Source: Acidobacteriota bacterium
GTDB taxonomy: Bacteria > Acidobacteriota > Blastocatellia > Pyrinomonadales > Pyrinomonadaceae
Reading direction: 5' to 3'
NCBI GenBank assembly: GCA_016715115.1
Contig: JADKBM010000004.1
Coordinates: 1-64,000, forward strand
DNA length: 64,000 nt
A program made the translations under genes and the position numbers. The notes beneath the pieces were generated by a model. The model was not told the origin of the DNA. It did no database searches and saw only the letters and a program-made list of their open reading frames with translations. Of the stretch, positions 58,767-64,000 are shown in pieces (within the stretch, counting starts at the first letter, position 1; every line of letters begins with the position of its first letter).

Positions 58767-59150
58767 TCATTCGTCCCAAAAACGAAAGACTTTTGAAAAA
58801 ACGAACTTGTCGATCAAAGCGGCGGCGATCGTGCCGATCGCATACATCAGATAGTCGAACGGATCGAACGTTGAACCGAGGAGCGGGATTCCGAAATACT
58901 GGCAGGTCTCGGCGAACGCCGGCAGCACGAATGCGATCGCGGTTCGGACGCTCCAAATTCGGAGAATCGGCGTCGTCCGGTCGGCCGCACAAAGCAGAAA
59001 ATAGAATGCGAACGGAATTGCGATATCCGAAAAGTAACTCGCGTAGATCGACGACCAACCCGCCGGCAGGAGTCTCCCGACCGGGACAAGGTGCGCCGCC
59101 GCGATCACGAGAGCAACGGCGACGACCAAGATTTTTCGCTTGTTGACCAT
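58767..59150 (-). CDS. VanZ-like small membrane protein
   Basis: The 127-residue protein starts MVNKRKILVVAVALV after AAGAGG and has four membrane helices. The later text ETCQYFGIPLLGSTFDPFDYLMYAIGTIAAALIDKF matches the VanZ-like pattern (E-x-x-Q, then D-x-x-D-x-x-x-N/Y-x-x-G). The function is unknown; some relatives affect glycopeptide tolerance. Confidence 0.72.
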   Translation of the reverse strand: MVNKRKILVVAVALVIAAAHLVPVGRLLPAGWSSIYASYFSDIAIPFAFYFLLCAADRTTPILRIWSVRTAIAFVLPAFAETCQYFGIPLLGSTFDPFDYLMYAIGTIAAALIDKFVFSKVFRFWDE

Positions 59151-59192
59151 AGCCTCTTGCTTCCGACCTGTTCTGCGATGGAGGGCCGTCGA

Positions 59193-59906
59193 TCATTTCC
59201 TGATCAGTTCATCCGCACCCATCAACTTCAGCGCGCCGCGGGCGTCGTCGCGGACGTTCGGTTCCTTGTCGTCCTGAAGCCTGGCGACCTCTTTCGCATA
59301 CTCCTTGGCCTTCAAGAATCCGAGTCCGAGCGCCGCGCCCTGTCGGTCGTTATACTCGCTGCTCGTGAGCATCTTTGCGAGCTGCGGCTTGTAATCTTCG
59401 GCGCCGATCATCCCGAGTGCGATCGCAGCCCGCCCGCGATCGTACTTCACCTTATCTTTCTCGGCGTATTTGGAATTTGTCAGGAGCTCCGCCAACTGCG
59501 GCGCGAACGATTTGTCGCCCGAAACGCCGATCATAACGGCTCCAAACGCGCGGATCGACTGGTCGTCGTCCTTGATCCAGACAGCACATTTGTCAGTGAA
59601 CTTCGCGATTCCGCCATATTCGTCGAGCGCTGCCCGATCGCCGTTTTCGTATCGGCTGAGAACGCGGAGAAACCACGACGTTTGATTCATCACGGTGTCA
59701 GATTTCTTGAAATCGGAAAAATCCGTCGACAGAGTCTTGAACGCGCTCTGTTGCAGATTCGCGACTCCGGGTTCGTTCATTCGTTTGATGAATTGGTCGG
59801 CATCGGCGCTGCGCGGCACCGGCGACGGTTCAGGTCGCGCTGCGGGCTCGGGCGTCCGCGAGCAGGCGGAAAATAGCAAAACAATCAGCAGGATCGAAAC
59901 TCTCAT
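59193..59906 (-). CDS. Lipoprotein with HEAT-like repeats
   Basis: The 237-residue protein has lipobox LFSAC with Cys at about 15, a Pro/Arg-rich linker, and helical repeats of HEAT type in the second half (SIRAFGAVMIGVSGDKSFAPQLAELL, GRAAIALGMIGAEDYKPQLAKML, RQGAALGLGFLKAKEYAKEVARL, NVRDDARGALKLMG). These would form a periplasmic protein-binding solenoid. It lies between a VanZ-like gene and the cystatin-like gene, all on the minus strand. Confidence 0.85.
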   Translation of the reverse strand: MRVSILLIVLLFSACSRTPEPAARPEPSPVPRSADADQFIKRMNEPGVANLQQSAFKTLSTDFSDFKKSDTVMNQTSWFLRVLSRYENGDRAALDEYGGIAKFTDKCAVWIKDDDQSIRAFGAVMIGVSGDKSFAPQLAELLTNSKYAEKDKVKYDRGRAAIALGMIGAEDYKPQLAKMLTSSEYNDRQGAALGLGFLKAKEYAKEVARLQDDKEPNVRDDARGALKLMGADELIRK

Positions 59907-59929
59907 TTCGCGTTATCTTACGGATGCGC

Positions 59930-60853
59930 TTATTTGTCGCAATCTGAAGCGGTCCAACTCAACAACTTGAAATTTGAGTATTGATCCATCGACACGATCG
60001 CCTGCACAACCGACTGCTTGCCGTCGGTTTCGACATCCAGGCAGAGTCGGAAATTGCGACTAAAATTCTTGAATTCCTGGTCTTCAGCCTTGATCAGTTC
60101 ACCGAGCGTGACCTTCGTCTTCGTTTTGGCGGACCGTTCCTTGACGGCAAAATCGGCCGCAATTTCCGGACCGGCATCGTCGTCTTCGACCGGCGTGAAT
60201 TCGTCGGCGACACCACCGCAATCCGTTTCGGACCAGCTGATGAGCTTAAGATTAGAGTATTGATCCATCGTTACGACGGCCTGTGTGCGCTTCGATTTGC
60301 CGCCTGCGGAAACCGCGAGGCAAAGCCGGAATTTTCGGCTGAAAGTCTCGGATTCCTGATCCTCGGCGTTGACGAGTTCATCGAGGGTGATCGTCGTCTT
60401 TGTCTTCTTTGACTGTTCCCGGACCGCAAAGTCGGCGGCCATATCGGCACCGGCATCACCTTTTCTGACGGGTTTGAAGACTTCGGAGTCTCCGCACGCG
60501 GCTTCGGTCCAACGTTCGAGTTTGAGGTTGGAATACATATCCATCGAAACCACTGCCTGAGCGGACAACGATTTCCCGCTGGCGATCACATCCAGACAGA
60601 GCCTGAAAATCCGCGGCTTTCCGAGTGGAGATTGATCTTCGGCCTTAACGATCTCGCCGAGTTTAACCGTTTTCTTTGTCTGCGCCGAGCGCTCCTTAAC
60701 GGCAAAATCGGCAGCCAGACGGGCACCCACGTCGCCCTTGTTTATCACCTTGAATTCACCGGAGTTCGTCGGTTGCGCGTTCGCCCCCGCGACGAACGCA
60801 AAAAGTACCGCAAACGCCGATATCAAGACTGTCTGGCCAAAGATTGTTTTCAT
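59930..60853 (-). CDS. Secreted protein with three cystatin-like repeats
   Basis: The 307-residue protein starts after GAGGAG and has a signal peptide ending AGANAQ. Three repeats of about 93 residues follow, each with AADFAV(K/R)E(R/Q)S, a KTKT..TL.EL..AEDQ segment, FRLCL.V and QA(V/I)VSMD.YSN(L/F)KL..W. This order of one helix and four strands, with the AA-x-FAV start and A-x-V...-x-x-L...W end, resembles the cystatin fold, but the protease-binding QxVxG is not kept. Each repeat ends with a Cys, so disulfides are likely. It may inhibit proteases or bind peptides outside the cell. Confidence 0.78.
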   Translation of the reverse strand: MKTIFGQTVLISAFAVLFAFVAGANAQPTNSGEFKVINKGDVGARLAADFAVKERSAQTKKTVKLGEIVKAEDQSPLGKPRIFRLCLDVIASGKSLSAQAVVSMDMYSNLKLERWTEAACGDSEVFKPVRKGDAGADMAADFAVREQSKKTKTTITLDELVNAEDQESETFSRKFRLCLAVSAGGKSKRTQAVVTMDQYSNLKLISWSETDCGGVADEFTPVEDDDAGPEIAADFAVKERSAKTKTKVTLGELIKAEDQEFKNFSRNFRLCLDVETDGKQSVVQAIVSMDQYSNFKLLSWTASDCDK

Positions 60854-60990
60854 AATGATTTCTCCTCAAATGCTTTCGATTCGCTGATTCTGTGGTTTGA
60901 GGCGGTCTTTTGTCAAACAGTTGCCGACAAAACGGCGAGCACTACTTCCGGGCGTTGTTCACCTTTGCGCGGTGATCACGTTCGATGCGT

Positions 60991-61572
60991 TCAACGGACA
61001 ACTCCGACGTCAAACCGATTTCCCGAAAGCCCGAGCCGTTCGGCGTTTTCGTTCAGGACGCTGATGATGAATCCGACCAATTCGTCGAGCTCGACGCCGA
61101 GCATCTCGGCTCCGGCGGTTACCTCGAACCGCGAAACGCCGGCGGCGAACTTCGGATTCTTGAATTTCTTGATGACGCTCGCCGTATCCATTCCGATAAT
61201 TCCCGTCGGCCGGATCAATGCGCAGGCGACGACGAATCCGGTAAGTTCGTCGCAGGCAAGCAGCGCCTTGTCGAGCGTCGAGACGTACGGGACGTTCCAC
61301 TCCGTGAAATGCGCAGAAATTGCGTAGGCGATGCGCTCTTCGCCGGTCGAGCGGAGCCAATCGACGATGACGTTCGGATGCCGGTCCGGGAACTTCTCAT
61401 AATCCGCATCGTGGAGCAACCCGGCGATTCCCCACGCGTCCGCTTCATCCGGGTGCCCGAACCGCTCGGCCGCGCCTCGCATCACGAGCTCGACCGAATA
61501 ACAATGCCGGATCAGCGACGGATTCTCTATGAGTTCGAATAGTTTTGCGACGGCAGCCAGTCGGTCGATCAT
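60991..61572 (-). CDS. HD-domain phosphohydrolase-like protein
   Basis: The 193-residue protein has metal-binding H23 in LIRHCYSVELVMR and the HD pair H54-D55 in WGIAGLLHDADYEKFP, later AISAHFTEW and a conserved Asp in TLDKALLACDELTGFV. This is the compact HD family close to predicted hydrolases of the YfbR/HDIG type, which act on nucleotides or second messengers. It is complete. The C-terminal half is helical. The neighbouring radical SAM gene is transcribed in the same direction. Confidence 0.88.
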   Translation of the reverse strand: MIDRLAAVAKLFELIENPSLIRHCYSVELVMRGAAERFGHPDEADAWGIAGLLHDADYEKFPDRHPNVIVDWLRSTGEERIAYAISAHFTEWNVPYVSTLDKALLACDELTGFVVACALIRPTGIIGMDTASVIKKFKNPKFAAGVSRFEVTAGAEMLGVELDELVGFIISVLNENAERLGLSGNRFDVGVVR

Positions 61573-61668
61573 GATCTTGAATTGTAACGCATGACGGGGC
61601 TTTCCGGTCGTGCAGGAGCCCGACCCTGAACAAAATCCTAAATCACAAATCCGAAATCCGAAATTGAA

Positions 61669-62688
61669 TCATTCCGATCCGAGGACCTGCGCAACGGTTT
61701 CCTTTTTGAGTCCCTTCCCTTTCTTGTACTCTTCGGGCGAGATCTGCTTGTCACGCCAGGCGTCGAGGTGGCCGACTTGATGGACGCACTGGATGGTGCA
61801 GGTCGGGGCGCACCATTTTTCGGTGTTGTACTCGCGATGCATATCCTCGTGTGTGTATTCGAGCAGCGGGATTCCCGGTGTTCCGCGTTGCTGGGAGCAC
61901 CAGTGAACGAGGCCCTCCTCGCAGACGTAGAGATAGCGCGCGCCGGCGCGGCACCGCCATTCGTATTCGTTCCCTTCGACAAGCTCATCCTGAAACCAGT
62001 TCCAGCGCGCGTAGGAGCGGGAGCCTTTGGCCTTGATTTCCTTGTAAACGCGCTTTTCGTGATCCGTCAGGCCTTTGTTTAGGCCCATTTCGTCGTGGAT
62101 GACGCCGACAGTCGATGAAAACCCGAGTTCGATCGCGCGGTTCGCGATGATCAGAGCTTCATCCGGATTCGCGACACCGCCGCCGACGACCGAGTTGATG
62201 TTCACCTTGAACTTCGCGTGCTCGGACAGATTGACGAGCTTGCCGTCGAGAACCTTGAGACTCTTCTTTGACACGTCGTCGGGCGTCACGTTGTCGATCG
62301 AGATCTGCAGGTAGTCGAGCCCCGCCTCATTCAATTTCTTGATCTTCTCGGTCTGGAAATAATAGCCGTTGGAGATCAGTCCGGCGATCATTCCGTGATG
62401 GCGGATGCGTGCGATGATCTCGTAGATCTCCGGGTGCATCATCGGTTCGCCGCCGGAAATGGTGATCACCGACGATCCGAATTCGGCGAGTTTGTCGATC
62501 CGTTTGAGCATCACGTCGATCGCCACCGGATCGCTCGTTTTATCGTATTCGTTGCAATACGTGCAGGCGAGATTGCATCGCCGCATCGGGACGATGTGGA
62601 CCAAAACTGGATGCTTGGTCGAAGCAAAGGCGCGAACCGTATGACGTACTCCGCGCGTAAAACGACTAAAACTGCTGGCCTTGGGCAT
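61669..62688 (-). CDS. Radical SAM protein with SPASM-like C-terminal cysteines
   Basis: The start is MPKASSFSRFTRGVRH (62686-62688), giving 339 residues. The cluster motif is C38-NLA-C42-TY-C45, followed by ITISGGEPMMHPEIYEII, LISNGYYF and LQISIDNVT. The C-terminal part has further cysteines (WRCRAGARYLYVCEEGLVHWC, WCAPTCTIQCVHQ), consistent with an auxiliary iron-sulfur cluster. The enzyme would carry out a radical modification of a peptide, lipid or small molecule. No precursor peptide or hopanoid gene is adjacent. Confidence 0.88.
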   Translation of the reverse strand: MPKASSFSRFTRGVRHTVRAFASTKHPVLVHIVPMRRCNLACTYCNEYDKTSDPVAIDVMLKRIDKLAEFGSSVITISGGEPMMHPEIYEIIARIRHHGMIAGLISNGYYFQTEKIKKLNEAGLDYLQISIDNVTPDDVSKKSLKVLDGKLVNLSEHAKFKVNINSVVGGGVANPDEALIIANRAIELGFSSTVGVIHDEMGLNKGLTDHEKRVYKEIKAKGSRSYARWNWFQDELVEGNEYEWRCRAGARYLYVCEEGLVHWCSQQRGTPGIPLLEYTHEDMHREYNTEKWCAPTCTIQCVHQVGHLDAWRDKQISPEEYKKGKGLKKETVAQVLGSE

Positions 62689-62772
62689 ATTGATCAATCT
62701 CGCAATACGAATCCGTAATTATAGGTTCTGGGGACTGTGTTTTTCAACCGGCGCCGCGGTCGCGGACATTCC

Positions 62773-62861
62773 GGAATAGTTGAAAGCTGATAGTTGATAA
62801 CTGATAGTTGGGGCCGAAGCGCCGAACTATCACCTGTCAACTATCAGCTTTCAACTATTCC
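62773..62861. repeat. 37-bp near-perfect inverted repeat of GATAGTTGATAACT words
   Basis: The left arm 62773-62809 (GGAATAGTTGAAAGCTGATA and onward) and right arm 62825-62861 pair over 37 bases with about four mismatches. The loop GGGGCCGAAGCGCCG can itself form a small stem. It separates the radical SAM and LolA-like genes, both on the minus strand, and would form a long stable hairpin in a readthrough transcript. Confidence 0.93.
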
Positions 62862-62901
62862 GAAGCTTTCCCGTTCGTACGATCGAAGGCAAACGCGGGG
62901 G

Positions 62902-63576
62902 TCAACCCTTGACGATTTCCGTCCCTTTCGGCGGTTTGATCGCGAAAACGCTCTTGTCGACTTTCTCGTTCTTCTTCAAGTTCGAAAAGCGGATGGTATC
63001 GCTGTCGTTGTTGAGTTTGACGATCTTGCCCTGGATCGGCATTCCGTTGCCGTCAACCCAAAGCTCGATATACTTGTAATCGGCCTTCGCTTTCGGCGTG
63101 AGCTTCATCCGAAGCGTGTCGGTACCGCCGACGGTTTCGGCGCCGATGTACGTGGCGTCGTAATTCGCCTTGATCTCTTCCTTCGACATACTCATCACCG
63201 CAAGCGCGTTGCCGCCCTTGTCTTTGACGGTTTTCGAACTCGAACTTCCGACATAGACTCGCTTGTAGCTCGGTATGTAAACGATATACTTTCCGTTCAC
63301 GACCGAGATGTTCTCTTCTTTCGGTGACGTCCAATTCAAGCGAAACGACAGTTTCGTGCCTTTTCCGGGCAGCAGCGTGAGATTGCCGGACTGCTTGTCG
63401 GTCTCGTTCAACTGCGAGTTCGTGACCTCGCGCGAAACGTCCGCTTTGAGCGATGCCAGCGCCTTGTAGTGCGTGTCCATTCGTTTCAGGATCTCATTGA
63501 CCTGCGCACTCGCGTTCGCCGGTGTAAAAATGCAGAAAGCGACCGTCAGGGCGATCGCGCTAATGATTGACTTCAT
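62902..63576 (-). CDS. LolA-like periplasmic lipoprotein-carrier protein
   Basis: The 224-residue protein has a signal peptide (1-24, PANASAQ) and the LolA half-barrel pattern: VNEILKRMDTHYKALASLKADVSRE, GKYIVYIPSYKRVYVG, MKLTPKAKADYKYIELWVDGNGMPIQG, DTIRFSNLKKNEKVDKSVFAIKPPKGTEIV. It would carry lipoproteins or another lipid across the periplasm. It begins 28 bases after a small membrane-protein gene. Confidence 0.88.
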   Translation of the reverse strand: MKSIISAIALTVAFCIFTPANASAQVNEILKRMDTHYKALASLKADVSREVTNSQLNETDKQSGNLTLLPGKGTKLSFRLNWTSPKEENISVVNGKYIVYIPSYKRVYVGSSSSKTVKDKGGNALAVMSMSKEEIKANYDATYIGAETVGGTDTLRMKLTPKAKADYKYIELWVDGNGMPIQGKIVKLNNDSDTIRFSNLKKNEKVDKSVFAIKPPKGTEIVKG

Positions 63577-63604
63577 ATGATTACTCCAAATCGAGTCGGT
63601 CCAA

Positions 63605-63913
63605 CTACCGCGCCGACTGACTCATTTCAACTTCGTAGACCGTCTCGCCTTTCACGTTTTTCTTTTCGCGCCAATCGACGACCTCGGCAGTTTGATTGCC
63701 GCTCAGTTGTCGAACCTTTTTCTCAAGCTCAGCGCGATCCGGCGAAAAATCCTGTTGTTTGACGATCAGCCTGGTGGTTTGGGTTGCCAGACGGTCCTTG
63801 CGATCGAACCAGGCCTTGGGCGTCAAAAATATGAACGCCATTATCAGCAGGCACAAAACGTCCCACTGCCAGCTGGCCCGTTCGTATTTCCAAAGGATAA
63901 TGTCCTTAAGCAT
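63605..63913 (-). CDS. Single-pass membrane protein upstream of the LolA-like gene
   Basis: The frame is open upstream only because of a low-complexity repeat. The gene starts at MLKDIILWKYERASWQW (63911-63913), giving 102 residues. One membrane helix (about 16-33; DVLCLLIMAFIFLTPKAWF) is followed by a soluble part (TTRLIVKQQDFSPDRAELEKKVRQLSGNQTAEVVDWREKK). The repeat fills the leader and no ribosome site is visible. It is likely co-transcribed with the LolA-like gene 28 bases downstream. No family is recognised. Confidence 0.72.
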   Translation of the reverse strand: MLKDIILWKYERASWQWDVLCLLIMAFIFLTPKAWFDRKDRLATQTTRLIVKQQDFSPDRAELEKKVRQLSGNQTAEVVDWREKKNVKGETVYEVEMSQSAR

Positions 63914-63947
63914 TTCGGATTTGCGATTTGCGATTTGCGATTTGCGA
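63914..63947. repeat. GGATTTGCGATTT repeat at the start of a gene
   Basis: Four copies of GCGATTT lie directly before the start codon of the 63605-63913 gene. A related, reversed word (AATCCAAAATCC) follows at 63970-63992, so the two may form arms of a fold-back. The window ends there. Confidence 0.85.
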
Positions 63948-64000
63948 TCTTGAGGTTCGGACCGATCAATCCAAAATCCAAAATCTAAAATCAATTGACT

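Overview
The window looks like a chromosomal stretch from a moderately GC-rich Gram-negative bacterium. It is most probably an Acidobacteriota of the Blastocatellia/Pyrinomonadales type, though this is inferred from gene content and not from a marker gene. The clues are an ECF sigma factor of the Sig-70_X6 type beside a Ser/Thr kinase with TPR-like repeats, a winged-helix/TolB-propeller regulator, delta-60 repeat proteins, an FG-GAP protein next to a giant RHS protein, many Sec-secreted proteins and lipoproteins, futalosine-pathway menaquinone synthesis (mqnC), and very many locus-specific low-complexity repeats between genes. No rRNA, tRNA, CRISPR array, phage or transposase gene was seen.

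Layout. 1-4.1 kb: 5' end of a delta-60 repeat gene, an intact ECF sigma factor and a full-length but heavily frameshifted kinase gene. 4.1-7.8 kb: an orphan Imm63-like protein, two small membrane proteins, mqnC and a secreted cyanophycinase-like peptidase. 7.8-15 kb: two tandem fatty-acid desaturases with matching upstream repeats, a two-component system, a secreted amidohydrolase and a DUF4010/MgtC-like membrane protein. 15-24 kb: pyruvate kinase, an AlbA_2 protein, a four-helix-bundle gene between 16-bp inverted repeats, a GH15 enzyme, a TlpA-like lipoprotein, clpS-clpA and a secreted protein. 24-33 kb: a run of small secreted proteins and lipoproteins, the winged-helix regulator and a VIT/vWA/TonB-C protein. 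33-36 kb: a membrane protein, an ABC exporter and repeat elements. 36-44.5 kb: FG-GAP protein, 1712-residue RHS protein, a possible partner protein and a decayed RHS fragment. 45-54 kb: a c-type cytochrome-like protein with a membrane partner, thioesterase, lipoprotein, SGNH hydrolase, a PD-(D/E)XK-like nuclease protein, a coiled-coil micro-protein and an unusual pyruvate-kinase-like protein. 54-64 kb: a P-type Ca2+-ATPase-like pump, cupin, VOC, VanZ-like, HEAT, cystatin-like triple-repeat, HD, radical SAM and LolA-like proteins.

The most striking theme is intergenic. At many junctions a short word is repeated in degenerate tandem form, and the same word often returns on the other side of a spacer in reverse complement, forming potential large hairpins. 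The word differs at every locus: TGCACTA at 15 kb, GCAGTGA at 24.2 kb, TTTTGCC at 9.8 kb, GATAGTTGATAACT at 62.8 kb. Some arms run into the stop codons of flanking genes, and one repeat sits inside a broken RHS gene. A second theme is frameshifting: at least nine frame changes in the first 4.1 kb and one in the four-helix-bundle gene, while most long genes elsewhere are intact. This may be local decay or local consensus error, and raw reads would decide.
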